Positions 33,404 to 41,890 are shown, numbered from the stretch's first letter. The stretch: 64,000 nucleotides of DNA from SH-MAG3 sp035461245 (GCA_035461245.1 DATHVP010000008.1:1-64000), one strand, 5' to 3'. Made by a program: numbers and translations. The notes: a model not told the origin generated them from the sequence alone.

Positions 33404-33914
33404 CATGCTGAATCAGTCGGCAGACCACGCGTTGAGGGCCGTGCTGTTCGTGGCACGGCAGGCGGAGGACGTGCCATGCAGTGCCGACCTCATCGCGTCG
33501 ACGCTGGACGTGCCGCGCAACTATCTGGGCAAGCTGTTGAACACGCTGGCGCAGACGGGCGTGCTGCTGTCCACGCGGGGGCCGCGGGGCGGCTTCCGGC
33601 TGGCGATGGACCCGGCGTCACTGCCGCTGGCGCGGATCGTTGAGCCGTTTCACCGGCTGCCGGAGCGACGCACGTGCCTGCTGGGCAACGGGGCGTGTGA
33701 TCCGGACAACCCGTGTGAGTCGCACGACCGGTGGCAGGCGATGACGGACCATCTCACGCAGTTCTTCGAGCGGACGACGGTGGCGACGATGCTGAGCGGC
33801 CACGGCGACGACGACGGCACCACCGTCATCATGCATCGGACCCGGCCGGCGCGGGACGTTGGCGCCACATCGCCGACATCCGGCCAGGGGTCGTACCGGC
33901 GTACGGGGACATAG
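33404..33914 (+). CDS. Rrf2-family regulator, second NsrR-like copy
   Basis: A 170-aa Rrf2 protein: MLNQSADHALRAVLFVARQA, VPRNYLGKLLNTLAQTGVLLSTRGPRGGFRL, and a CLLGNGACDPDNPC cluster-binding triad with the same C-x6-C-x5-C spacing as the regulator at 23044. The C-terminal 25 residues after the fold look disordered. It heads the operon for the heme-copper enzyme and probably senses NO or iron-sulfur status. Confidence 0.85.
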
Positions 33915-33946
33915 CAGGGATCCACCTATCAACTGGGGAGAGGACA

Positions 33947-34123
33947 ATGGCGAAGCTGCCGGGAAGCGACCACACGACGACGCCGGACGAGATACCGCTG
34001 GGCCAGCGGCTGTATGACAACTGGCTGCTGCTGATGATAGCCGGCATCGTCATCATGGCGGTGATCTACACGGGGTGGGGCATGTGGGAAATCGCGAATC
34101 TTCCGACCTCGACACTGCCATGA
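33947..34123 (+). CDS. Small single-helix subunit of the heme-copper enzyme
   Basis: A 58-aa protein with one transmembrane helix (WLLLMIAGIVIMAVIYTGWGMWEI) preceded by a soluble N-terminus. The ATG follows GGAGAGGACA. The stop overlaps the subunit II start (ATGA). Such small helical subunits are common in B-family-like heme-copper enzymes. It is below the size where homology can be judged by eye. Confidence 0.75.
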   Translation: MAKLPGSDHTTTPDEIPLGQRLYDNWLLLMIAGIVIMAVIYTGWGMWEIANLPTSTLP

Positions 34124-34734
34124 GTGAACACGGGAAGCAGGACAACGGGGAGACGATGCACACGGGCATGGTCGCGCCGAAGGGGCGCTGGTGGGTGCCT
34201 GCGCACAAGTCGGAGAAGGTATGGTTCGCCATTGCCTTCGCCTGGTGCATGGTACTGTTCGCCATGATGCCGCTGTGGCACTGGAAGGGCGGCCAGAACC
34301 CGACGGGCATCCGGGCGAAGGTGGACCCGGTGGAGTTCCGGGCGCGGGTGGACCAGTTCGTGGACGACTACCAGGTGGACGTGCTGAACGGGTTCCCGGT
34401 GGTGGAGCCTCCGCCGGGAAGTGACATCTACCTGATGGGGCGGATGTGGAGCTGGTATCCGGTGCTGAAGCTGCGCAAGGGCGTGGAGTACACGCTGCAC
34501 CTGTCGTCCATCGACGTGAACCACGGCTTCTCCCTGTACCCGGTGAACATCAATTTCCAGGTCGTTCCGGGCTACAACTACGGGCTGAAGATCGTGCCCA
34601 CGGAGGCGGGCGAGTTCGGCATCATCTGCAATGAGTTCTGCGGCATCGGGCATCACATGATGCTGGGCCGGGTGATCGTAACGAATGAGGACGGGTCCAT
34701 GCCCGGCACAACGACAGTCGCGGAGGTGCACTGA
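34120..34734 (+). CDS. Heme-copper enzyme subunit II with CuA site
   Basis: A 204-aa protein with one transmembrane helix (about residues 30-50) and a periplasmic cupredoxin domain. The CuA ligands are complete: an upstream His in DVNHGFSLYPVNIN, then CNEFCGIGHHMMLG (C-x3-C-x3-H-x2-M). CuA accepts electrons from a cytochrome c and passes them to subunit I. The sequence is short and B-family-like. It is encoded directly before subunit I, which it overlaps by one base. Confidence 0.9.
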   Translation: MSEHGKQDNGETMHTGMVAPKGRWWVPAHKSEKVWFAIAFAWCMVLFAMMPLWHWKGGQNPTGIRAKVDPVEFRARVDQFVDDYQVDVLNGFPVVEPPPGSDIYLMGRMWSWYPVLKLRKGVEYTLHLSSIDVNHGFSLYPVNINFQVVPGYNYGLKIVPTEAGEFGIICNEFCGIGHHMMLGRVIVTNEDGSMPGTTTVAEVH

Positions 34735-36494
34735 TGACGACGACGGTAGCCGACCGGCCGCACGGACGTGCGCCATTGAAGGAATGGGCGTTCCGGACCT
34801 GCGGCGTGACCGGGCTGAAGCTCGACCGGCAGGGCGAACTGCTCATCAAGGCGCATGCGGTGGTGGCCACGGTCATGCTGCTCATCGGCGGCATCAGCGC
34901 GCTGCTGATCCTGCTGACGCGCTGGCAGACGGTGCACCTGCTGGACCCCGTGATGTTCTACCGCGTGCTCACGGCGCACGGCCTCACGATGCTCGTCTTC
35001 TTCATCATCTTCTTCGAGATGGCGGTCCTCTACTTCGCCGCGGGGCCGATGCTGAACAGCCGCATCGCCGCGCCGAAGTTGGGGTGGTTCAACTTCGCGC
35101 TGATGCTGACGGGCGCGACGCTGGCGGAGGTCATGATCTGGACGGGCAAGGCCGACGTCCTCATGACGTCGTACATCCCTCTGCGGGCGGATCCGCTGTA
35201 CTACCTGGGCATCATACTGTTTGCGGTAGGTGCACTGCTGGTCTGCTTCCAGTTCTTTGCCACGCTGGTCGTGGCGAAGCGGGAGCGCACCTACGAGGGC
35301 TCGCTGCCGCTCATCACCTACGGCGCGGTTACGGCGGCCATTATCGCCGTCATCACGCTGCTGCACGGCGCCGCGACCTACATTCCCACGTTCCTCTGGT
35401 CAATCGGCCTGATTGATGTGGACCCGCAGCTCTACCGGATGCTGTGGTGGGCACTCGGACACTCGTCGCAGCAGATCAACGTGGCCGCGATGGTGGCCAT
35501 CTGGTACCTGCTGGGCGCGCTGACGGTTGGTGCGGTGGTGCTGAACGAGAAGATCAGCCGCACGGCGTTCGTGCTGTACATCCTGTTCATCTCCATGGCC
35601 TCGGCGCACCACCTGCTGGTGGACCCGGGCTTCAGCTCTGCCTGGAAGGTGGTGAACACCAGCTACTTCATGTACATGGCGGTGCTGGCCAGCATGCTCC
35701 ACGGCTTCACGGTGCCGGCGGGCGTGGAGGTGGGGCAGCGGCTGCGTGGCGTATCCCAGGGCCTGTTCGGCTGGGTGAAGAAGGCGCCCTGGGGCGATCC
35801 CGGCTTCAGCTCCCTGGTGCTCTCGGTGGTCGTGTTCGGCTTCGTCGGTGGCATCACGGGAGTCACCATCGGGACCGAGCAGATCAACATCGTCGCCCAC
35901 AACACCCTGCGCGTGCCAGGCCACTTCCACGCAACGGTGGTGAGCGGTACGACCATGGCCTTCATGGGGCTGACGTACTACCTGATCCCGCTCATCTTCC
36001 GCAGGAAGGTCGCATTCTGGCGGGCGGCACAGTTGCAGCCGTACCTGTTCGCCGGCGGCATGCTGGTGTTCTCCATCTTCATGTCATTCTCCGGCGGGTT
36101 CGGCGTGCCGCGGCGGACGTGGGACATCACGTTCAGCGGCGCGCCCTTCGAGATGGCGTTCCACCCGGTGGTGGACGGCCTGATGGCCATCATGGCGCTG
36201 GGCGGCATCGTCGCGGCCATCGGTGGCGGCCTCTACATCGTCATCACGGTGTGGTCTGTCTTCTTCGGTGAGAAGTTCACGGAGGCGGATCGTGTGCCAG
36301 GCGCGAAGGGCCTGCCCCAGGGGCTGACCCGTCCGCCGCGCCCGGTGACTGCCGCCGACGAGAAGAACCTGCCCACCGGCCGGCTCGGTCACGCGCCGGG
36401 CACCATGATCCTGGTGGCGGTGTTCCTGGCGGCCTTCGCCATCTACTACTTCGCCAACTGGAAGATCCTGTCCTTCGTCTGGAAGATCGGATAA
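34734..36494 (+). CDS. Heme-copper superfamily catalytic subunit, probable CuA-type NO reductase
   Basis: A 586-aa membrane protein with about 13 helices. All metal-binding His residues are present: RVLTAHGLTMLV (low-spin heme), WWALGHSSQQINV (copper B), ASAHHLLVDPG (copper B pair) and RVPGHFHATVV (high-spin and low-spin heme). The Tyr of the HxxxY or equivalent motif that oxygen reductases cross-link to copper-B His is absent: helix VI reads H-S-S-Q-Q. Loss of that Tyr marks NO reductase-type members. CuA subunit II, Sco, ctaA and ctaB in the vicinity suggest a CuA-NOR using A/O-type hemes. Known CuA-containing NOR families exist (CuANOR, eNOR, bNOR and others); which one this is cannot be settled here. 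An alternative oxygen-reductase role is less likely. Confidence 0.85.
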   Translation: MTTTVADRPHGRAPLKEWAFRTCGVTGLKLDRQGELLIKAHAVVATVMLLIGGISALLILLTRWQTVHLLDPVMFYRVLTAHGLTMLVFFIIFFEMAVLYFAAGPMLNSRIAAPKLGWFNFALMLTGATLAEVMIWTGKADVLMTSYIPLRADPLYYLGIILFAVGALLVCFQFFATLVVAKRERTYEGSLPLITYGAVTAAIIAVITLLHGAATYIPTFLWSIGLIDVDPQLYRMLWWALGHSSQQINVAAMVAIWYLLGALTVGAVVLNEKISRTAFVLYILFISMASAHHLLVDPGFSSAWKVVNTSYFMYMAVLASMLHGFTVPAGVEVGQRLRGVSQGLFGWVKKAPWGDPGFSSLVLSVVVFGFVGGITGVTIGTEQINIVAHNTLRVPGHFHATVVSGTTMAFMGLTYYLIPLIFRRKVAFWRAAQLQPYLFAGGMLVFSIFMSFSGGFGVPRRTWDITFSGAPFEMAFHPVVDGLMAIMALGGIVAAIGGGLYIVITVWSVFFGEKFTEADRVPGAKGLPQGLTRPPRPVTAADEKNLPTGRLGHAPGTMILVAVFLAAFAIYYFANWKILSFVWKIG

Positions 36495-37414
36495 TGACGA
36501 GAAACGCAACGACTCCTCCCGGGCTCGACCGGGAGGAGTCACAGGCCATGGCAGGGCTCATCGTCCTGTTCCTGACGACTGCCGCATGGTGGGCCCTCGC
36601 CCTCTGGCCGGTGGACGGTGCACCGGCCTGGCTGGAGCGGACCCGCTACGTCTGCTTCGGTGTTGCGGAGAACGGACTGCCCGATACCGGCGGCTGGATC
36701 GGGCTCATTGCAGGACCGCTGGGTATGTTCAGCATCCTGGCCGTGGGCTGGAACGGCGGCATGCGCAGCCTGCTGCGGCGGACCCGGAGTTCGCGGCCGG
36801 TGGCAGCAGCCCTTACGACGCTTGCACTGGGCACCATGGTGATGGTGACGGGCGCCACGGTGCGCGTCCAGCAGGCCATGGCCGCGCCGCCGTGGCTGCA
36901 GGAGGACAGCGGGCTCCCGCCGGAGACGTATCCCCGGCTGGATCGTGAGGCGCCGGGCCTCGTACTCACGGCGCAGGACGGCGCGCTCTTCGATATCGCG
37001 TCCCTCACGGGCAGGCCGGTGCTCGTCACCTTCGCGTACGCCCACTGCACCACCATCTGCCCGGTCATCGTCATGCACGCGTTGAAGGCGCAGGAGGCAC
37101 TGCGGGGCACGGTGCATGAGCCCGCCGTCGTCGTCGTCACGCTGGACCCGTGGCGGGATCCGCCGTCCCGCCTGGCGGGCATGGCCCGGAGCTGGGGCTT
37201 CCCTGCTGAGAATGCCTGGATCCTCAGCGGCGCCATTGACGAGGTGGAGGCTGCCCTCGATGCCTGGGACGTCCCCCGCAGTCGGGATGAACGCACGGGC
37301 GAGGTGACGCATCCGTCGCTGGTGTACGTGCTGGACCGGGACGGGTCCATGGCGTACGCCTCCACCGGCGGCATTGACGCCCTCGTATCGCTGGTGGAGC
37401 GGCTCGAGCCATGA
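36494..37414 (+). CDS. Sco/SenC copper chaperone with N-terminal membrane domain
   Basis: A 306-aa protein (shorter if ATG 36548 is used). The first about 100 residues contain three hydrophobic helices. The C-terminal thioredoxin-fold Sco domain has AHCTTICPV (CX3C copper ligands), VVVVTLDPWRDPPSRL, and THPSLVYVLD supplying the third His ligand. Sco proteins deliver copper to CuA. The ATG at 36494 overlaps the catalytic subunit stop; ATG 36548 has a better-placed GGGAGGAG site. The region between is a perfect hairpin (36511-36540), so the true start is uncertain. Confidence 0.85.
   Translation: MTRNATTPPGLDREESQAMAGLIVLFLTTAAWWALALWPVDGAPAWLERTRYVCFGVAENGLPDTGGWIGLIAGPLGMFSILAVGWNGGMRSLLRRTRSSRPVAAALTTLALGTMVMVTGATVRVQQAMAAPPWLQEDSGLPPETYPRLDREAPGLVLTAQDGALFDIASLTGRPVLVTFAYAHCTTICPVIVMHALKAQEALRGTVHEPAVVVVTLDPWRDPPSRLAGMARSWGFPAENAWILSGAIDEVEAALDAWDVPRSRDERTGEVTHPSLVYVLDRDGSMAYASTGGIDALVSLVERLEP
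36511..36540 (+). promoter_or_regulatory. Perfect 12-base-pair hairpin at the sco start
   Basis: Arms GACTCCTCCCGG and CCGGGAGGAGTC surround GCTCGA. The right arm contains GGGAGGAG, the ribosome site of the alternative start ATG 36548. The hairpin may limit translation of sco and ctaB relative to the catalytic subunit or partially terminate transcription. Confidence 0.5.
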
Positions 37415-38271
37415 GCGCCGCGGTGCGGGCCTACTTTGAACTGACGAAGCCGGGCATCACGCTCTTCATCGGCATCACCGCCGGTGCCGGGTTCATCACC
37501 GCGCTCGGTGGCTGGGGCATGCCCGGGCTGCTCATGGTGACACTCCTTGCAACGATGCTCATGTCGGCGGGCGCGGCCACCCTGAACCAGGTCGTGGAAC
37601 AGCGGTGGGATGCCATGATGGCGCGTACGGCTTCACGGCCCATCCCCTCGGGTCTCGTCAGTGAGCGTTCCGCCCGGGTGTTCGGGTGGGCCCTGAGCGG
37701 CATCGGCCTGGTGCTGTCACTGGCGCTGCTGCCCTGGGCGACGGCGCTGTTCCTAGTGCTCTGTCACGTCAGCTACGTCTTCGCCTATACGCCGCTCAAG
37801 CGCCGCACGCCCCTGTGCACGCTGACTGGCGCCATACCCGGTGCACTGCCGGTGCTGGCCGGGTGGGCTGCCACTGGCCAGCCCATCGACGTTGTGGCCA
37901 TCGCCCTCACGGGCGTGCTGTTCATGTGGCAGATCCCCCATTTCCTGGCCATCGGCTGGATGGCACGGGACGATTACGCCAGCGCCGGTTGCCCGATGCT
38001 GGGCGTAGTGGAGTCTACCGGCCGGGCCAGTGCGCGCATTTCGCTGTTCTATGCGTCGGCCATGCTGGTCTGCGCCCTCGTCGTGGGCGTCATGTCCGAC
38101 GCCGGCGCCGTGTTCCTGGCGACGGCGCTGGCAACGGGCGGCGCGTACGTCCTTTTCGCCTGGCGTTTCGTACAGCGGCGCGACCGGGCTCCGGCCCGTC
38201 AGCTGTTCTTCAGTTCCCTCCTCGTCCTGCCCATCCTCCTGGGCGCTCTGATGCTGGACCTGGCAGTATGA
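37411..38271 (+). CDS. ctaB: Protoheme IX farnesyltransferase (heme O synthase)
   Basis: A 286-aa membrane prenyltransferase of the UbiA superfamily that adds farnesyl to heme B. The signature NQVVEQRWDAMMARTASRPI (N/D-rich motif) and later YTPLKRRTPLCTLTGAIPGALP and FMWQIPHFLAIGW are diagnostic. The ATG overlaps the sco stop by 4 bases. It supplies heme O for ctaA. Confidence 0.95.
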   Translation: MSAAVRAYFELTKPGITLFIGITAGAGFITALGGWGMPGLLMVTLLATMLMSAGAATLNQVVEQRWDAMMARTASRPIPSGLVSERSARVFGWALSGIGLVLSLALLPWATALFLVLCHVSYVFAYTPLKRRTPLCTLTGAIPGALPVLAGWAATGQPIDVVAIALTGVLFMWQIPHFLAIGWMARDDYASAGCPMLGVVESTGRASARISLFYASAMLVCALVVGVMSDAGAVFLATALATGGAYVLFAWRFVQRRDRAPARQLFFSSLLVLPILLGALMLDLAV

Positions 38272-38296
38272 AGCACGTCGGCGATCGGACCTTCTC

Positions 38297-38316
38297 ACCG
38301 GCCCCCTCCCGCCGGT
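38297..38316 (+). terminator. Weak hairpin after ctaB
   Basis: ACCGGC and GCCGGT pair around an 8-base C-rich loop, inside a wider CGATCGGAC/GTCTGATCG pairing. It is a plausible end of the heme-copper operon, without a T-run. Confidence 0.35.
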
Positions 38317-38416
38317 AGTCTGATCGTCGGCGGGCTCGCCATGCCGCCGCACCGTTGCGGAGATGCGCGCGACCCGTAAGCTCAGGGATGGTTTCATCCC
38401 TACTGACTGACGATTC

Positions 38417-39403
38417 GTGAAGATCACCTGGATCGTCCGCAACTGGTTCCTCGCAGGGTTGCTCACGGCTGCTGGCCTGGCCTTTGTCTTCCCGGCGGTG
38501 GGCGCCAGGGGCGGGCCGCTCGCCCCCGAAGTGACGGCCAAAGCCGCCGTCGCCATCATTTTCCTGTTGCAGGGACTTGCCCTGTCCCCGGAGGCGCTCC
38601 GGGCGGGTGCCATGCGCTGGCGCCTGCACAGCGCTACCCAGTTGTTCATCTTTGCCCTGTTTCCCGCCGCCGTCCTCGCCGCCGATCATGTGGCCGGCCC
38701 GGTCCTCGGCCTGAGCCCGGAAATCCGCGTCGGCTTCATCTTCCTGGCTGTCCTGCCCACCACCGTTTCCACGTGCGTGGTGCTCACCGCCGTGGCGGAC
38801 GGGAACGTAGCCGGAGCCCTGTTCAACGCGGTGTTCGCGAACCTGGCAGGCGTGCTGCTGACGCCGCTGTGGGCTGCGCTGCTCATCGGTTCCGCCAGCG
38901 ACGGGCCGCCCCTGCACGCCATGGTCCTGGAGATCGCGCTGCTGCTGCTGGCGCCCCTCGTCGCCGGACAGCTCCTCCGTCCTGCCCTGGCACGCCGCAA
39001 CCTGATCCACCGGCGCCTCGTCAGCGTGCTGTCGAACGCGATCCTGCTCTTCATCGTGTTCACCGCCTTCGCCAACTCCGTGCACGACGGCGCGTTCCGG
39101 ACAACTGGGCCGGCAGAGGTCGCCCTGGTGCTCCTGTGCGCCATTGTCCTGTTCGCCGTCGCTGCCAGCGGCGCGTGGCTGCTGGGCCGCCGCCTGGCCT
39201 TCGACCCGGCGGACGCCCGGGCCCTCTTCTTCTGTGCCCCCCAGAAGACGCTCGCCGCCGGGGTGCCCATGGCCCAGATCCTGTTCGCCGGCAATCCCGC
39301 CCTCGCCCTGATCCTGCTCCCCCTCATGGTCTACCACGTCGCCCAGCTCATTGCCGGCGCCTTCCTGGCTGACCGGCTCCGGATGCCTTCCGCAGCAGCG
39401 TGA
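38417..39403 (+). CDS. Bile acid:sodium symporter-like transporter (SBF-like/YfeH type)
   Basis: A 328-aa membrane protein with about ten helices. GLAFVFPAVGARGG, AAVAIIFLLQGLALSPEAL, FIFLAVLPTTVSTCVVLTAVADGNVAGALFNAVFANLAGV and FFCAPQKTLAAGVPMAQILF are typical of the SBF-like symporter (DUF4137/YfeH) group. Substrate unknown. The GTG start has no strong ribosome site. It stands alone after the NO reductase operon. Confidence 0.85.
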   Translation: MKITWIVRNWFLAGLLTAAGLAFVFPAVGARGGPLAPEVTAKAAVAIIFLLQGLALSPEALRAGAMRWRLHSATQLFIFALFPAAVLAADHVAGPVLGLSPEIRVGFIFLAVLPTTVSTCVVLTAVADGNVAGALFNAVFANLAGVLLTPLWAALLIGSASDGPPLHAMVLEIALLLLAPLVAGQLLRPALARRNLIHRRLVSVLSNAILLFIVFTAFANSVHDGAFRTTGPAEVALVLLCAIVLFAVAASGAWLLGRRLAFDPADARALFFCAPQKTLAAGVPMAQILFAGNPALALILLPLMVYHVAQLIAGAFLADRLRMPSAAA

Positions 39404-39564
39404 TCCGCCCCGCGGACGCTGCATGCCTGCTCGTCTGGAGCTGGCGCTGGTCTGGCGCGCGGTTGCGCGCCGCTGCAATCTATCCGGTGCGCCGCTCCCA
39501 CCGGCGCCGCCAGCCGGATGGGAAGAACAGGGACCCCGGACCGGGGGAGCAGGTACTAACAGGC

Positions 39565-39879
39565 ATGAACGGGACTTCAATGGCTCTGCCCATGACGGCG
39601 GTCACGGTGGTGGCCATGGTGCTGCTTGCCGCGGCCGTTACGCGGGCGTTGCGCGCCAGGCAGAGGGCCGCCCGTACCGTCGAGAAGCCGAATTCCGAGT
39701 ATACCTGGCAGGCAGTCCGGGAGAAGGAAGCCATCGGCCGCTGGCACGGTATCGATCTCGACTCACTCCACGAGATCAACCGGGAGGAAGTGCAGAGGTT
39801 GCTGGCCGTTGCCGAGGCCACCGGCGCTGACGCCCTCCGCCCCGCAGAGCGCCGGTTCCTGGACGCCCTGGCCGGCTGA
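39565..39879 (+). CDS. Small membrane protein with DUF6576-like C-terminus
   Basis: A 104-aa protein with one N-terminal helix (ALPMTAVTVVAMVLLAAAV), then a soluble tail: LDSLHEINREEVQRLLAVAE and GADALRPAERRFLDALA. The tail resembles the DUF6576 motif found at the C-terminus of some rhomboid-family proteins (a RLL..v...G...L...E..FL pattern). Function unknown. The start ATG follows GGTACTAACAGGC, which is a weak ribosome site. Confidence 0.6.
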   Translation: MNGTSMALPMTAVTVVAMVLLAAAVTRALRARQRAARTVEKPNSEYTWQAVREKEAIGRWHGIDLDSLHEINREEVQRLLAVAEATGADALRPAERRFLDALAG

Positions 39880-39911
39880 ACCGCAGCCCTGAACCATCCT
39901 GATGGGAGCGG

Positions 39912-40541
39912 TCAGCCGCCCGTCTGGAGGTAAGCCCGGGCCTCGTTCACCCGGTCGGCAAACGCCCTGGCATCCGTTTCACTGAACCCCTGCATCACCG
40001 GTACGCCATTCAGGTGCACGGACTCGAACACGTCCTTGCCCCGGACGCTCCATAGCACCAGACGCCCGGACTCGTAGCGGGCCTCCGCCAGATCGACCAG
40101 GGAGTACTCGATGCCCCGGTTCAGCAGCAGCTTCAATCCGCCCCGCAGCATGCTGTCCAGCAGGCTCGCGAGGAATCCCCGCTCCGCGTCCTCAGTGTCC
40201 CCCCGGACGGTTTCCTCCAGCCCCTGGTCGGTGAGCTGCAGCATGAGCGTGGTATCCAGCAGGAGCAGCGCCATGCGGCCGTCCGTAGAGGTGATGCTGT
40301 ACGACGCTCGCGTCGGCGACGCCCTCGCCACCAGGCGTGCCACCGAATCCTGACCTGTAAGGCCGGCCTGCCTGGCCGGCGGCGTATCCGACACGAAAGG
40401 CGCGGGCACCGGGCCACCAGGGGCCTGCCGCCCGTGCGGCGCGGGCGGCTGAGCCTCGCCATATGCCGGAAGGTGGACCAGCGCCGCGACCAGAACCGCG
40501 CCTGCCACCACCGTCCTTACCGTCGCCACGGACAGGCACAT
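39912..40541 (-). CDS. Exported protein of unknown function
   Basis: About 209 aa with a signal peptide (MCLSVATVRTVVAGAVLVAALVHLP). The mature protein contains a Pro-rich linker and a folded C-terminal part with YSITSTDGRMALLLLDTTLMLQLTDQG and RGGLKLLLNRGIEYSLVDLAEARYESGRLVLW. No family is recognised. The start could be further upstream (40637), which would overlap the cytochrome gene. It lies downstream of the cytochrome gene in the same direction. Confidence 0.6.
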   Translation of the reverse strand: MCLSVATVRTVVAGAVLVAALVHLPAYGEAQPPAPHGRQAPGGPVPAPFVSDTPPARQAGLTGQDSVARLVARASPTRASYSITSTDGRMALLLLDTTLMLQLTDQGLEETVRGDTEDAERGFLASLLDSMLRGGLKLLLNRGIEYSLVDLAEARYESGRLVLWSVRGKDVFESVHLNGVPVMQGFSETDARAFADRVNEARAYLQTGG

Positions 40542-40602
40542 GCGCCGCTGCCCACCGGACGTTCCGGGCGTCACTGACAAAGGGACCTCCGTTGCCGAAG
40601 GA

Positions 40603-41013
40603 TCAGCGCCGGCGCGGCGTTCCGCCGTGGCCGCCATGCACGTGTGTCGTGTCCGCCAGCGTCAGTACATAGCGTGACACGGCCTGCAGCTGTGCGTCCG
40701 AAAGGTGGCTCTGTGCCGGCATCAGGCCGAATCGCTCTATGGCGTGGGCGGGCATCGCCGACCGTTCCGCCACAGGCTCCTTCAGATATGACACCAGTGC
40801 CGCCACCGCCTCGGCCGTGTCTGCGTGCTTGCGCAGGTAGTACGCCGCTGCGTGGGACATGGGCGGCGCCGCCTTCGCCGGCGGTTCCACGGAATGGCAC
40901 ATGGCACAGACCAGCTCGAAAATGCGGGCGCCTTCTGTCGCGTCCGCCTGCTGGGCACCCGCTGGAACCGCCATCACTGCCGTAATCGCAGCCGCTACTA
41001 TCGCCATTCGCAT
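40603..41013 (-). CDS. Monoheme cytochrome c
   Basis: A 136-aa protein with a signal peptide (MRMAIVAAAITAVMAVPAGA), one heme site CAMCHSVEPP and a probable Met ligand in ERFGLMPAQSHLSDAQL. This is a class I cytochrome c. A His-rich tail (THVHGGHGG) at the end is unusual and could bind metal. It is probably a periplasmic electron carrier. Confidence 0.85.
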   Translation of the reverse strand: MRMAIVAAAITAVMAVPAGAQQADATEGARIFELVCAMCHSVEPPAKAAPPMSHAAAYYLRKHADTAEAVAALVSYLKEPVAERSAMPAHAIERFGLMPAQSHLSDAQLQAVSRYVLTLADTTHVHGGHGGTPRRR

Positions 41014-41146
41014 CTCGGTTCTCCGTGCCTGGGTGGGTGCGACAGTCGCCGCTCCTCACTCTAATCGGACTCCCCCTCATCAGCAACTCAGCTATTGCGC
41101 ATCCGCGCTCACAGGAACGGGATAACAACGCAATCGGCGGGCGGCT

Positions 41147-41165
41147 ACTAGCAAGATAGTTGACA
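41147..41165 (+). promoter_or_regulatory. Operator-like repeat, copy 1, with TTGACA
   Basis: ACTAGCAAGATAGTTGACA. It matches copy 2 (41192) in ACTAG and TAGTTGACA around a 5-base variable core. Each copy holds ACTA-N6-TAGT. TTGACA may also be the -35 of the tonB-like gene promoter, although no convincing -10 was found 16-18 bases downstream. Confidence 0.5.
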
Positions 41166-41191
41166 GCCGGTGCGACCCGCGGCATGTTGTA

Positions 41192-41210
41192 ACTAGAGAT
41201 GTAGTTGACA
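41192..41210 (+). promoter_or_regulatory. Operator-like repeat, copy 2
   Basis: ACTAGAGATGTAGTTGACA, 45 bases after copy 1 and 32 bases before the gene start at 41243. It lies within a longer near-palindrome whose arms are GTTGTAACTA and TAGTTGACAAC. Dyads with a TGTAGT half resemble BlaI/CopY-type operators, but no such regulator is encoded nearby. Confidence 0.5.
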
Positions 41211-41242
41211 ACGCCGGCAAGGCCCTGCACGGAGGTGGTTTC

Positions 41243-41890
41243 ATGACGGCAAACGACCGGATGAAGGCAGGATTCGGGGACTGGCTGTGGTACTCGGTGG
41301 CGGCTGCGGCAGCGTTGCACCTGGCGCTGTTCGCCTTCTTTCCGAGCATGACGGCGGCTGACTACCGGGGGAGTAGCGACGAACTGGTGGCAATCGACAT
41401 CCCGGACCAGATCGAGATCCCGCCGCCGCCCGAGCAGATTGCCCGCCCGGCCACTCCTGTGGTGAGCGATGTGAGCATTGACGACGACATAACCATCGCG
41501 CCGACCACGTTCGATGCGAACCCCATCGAGAACCTGCCGCCGCCTCCCACGACGTCCCGGGGCGAGGACGACCTGGCAGCGGCCCCCCGGTGGGTCCCCA
41601 TGGAGGTGCGGCCGGAGCTGCAGAACCAGCGGGATCTGGAGCGGCTTCTGGCGCGCCACTACCCGCCCAACCTGCTCGCGGCGGGGATCAGCGGCACGCC
41701 TGTCCTGTGGTTCTTCATTGATGAGAACGGACGGGTGCTGGACACCCGGCTTCATACGTCCAGCGGATATCAGGCCCTGGACGAGGCGGCGCGACGTGTG
41801 GCGCCGGAGATGCGTTTCTCGCCGGCAATGAACCGCAACCAGAGGGTCCGGGTCTGGGTGGAGATCGGTATCAACTTCGTGGCGCGCTGA
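41243..41890 (+). CDS. TonB-like energy transducer
   Basis: A 215-aa protein with one N-terminal helix (LWYSVAAAAALHLALFAFFP), a Pro/Glu-rich periplasmic spacer and a C-terminal TonB domain (YPPNLLAAGISGTPVLWFFIDENGRVLDTRLHTSSGYQALDEAARRVAPEMRFSPA in pieces). It couples the proton-motive force to TonB-dependent receptors. The convergent receptor gene starts at 43950. Confidence 0.85.
   Translation: MTANDRMKAGFGDWLWYSVAAAAALHLALFAFFPSMTAADYRGSSDELVAIDIPDQIEIPPPPEQIARPATPVVSDVSIDDDITIAPTTFDANPIENLPPPPTTSRGEDDLAAAPRWVPMEVRPELQNQRDLERLLARHYPPNLLAAGISGTPVLWFFIDENGRVLDTRLHTSSGYQALDEAARRVAPEMRFSPAMNRNQRVRVWVEIGINFVAR

Noticed and set aside
34734..36494. Annotation as an ordinary cytochrome ba3/caa3 oxygen reductase subunit I
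   Set aside because: The metal His set fits, but the conserved Tyr near the copper-B His is missing and all neighbours concern NO or heme A; NO reductase is the better call.
41205..41210. Second TTGACA as a -35 element
   Set aside because: A -10 at standard spacing would fall on the ribosome site and too near the ATG at 41243.
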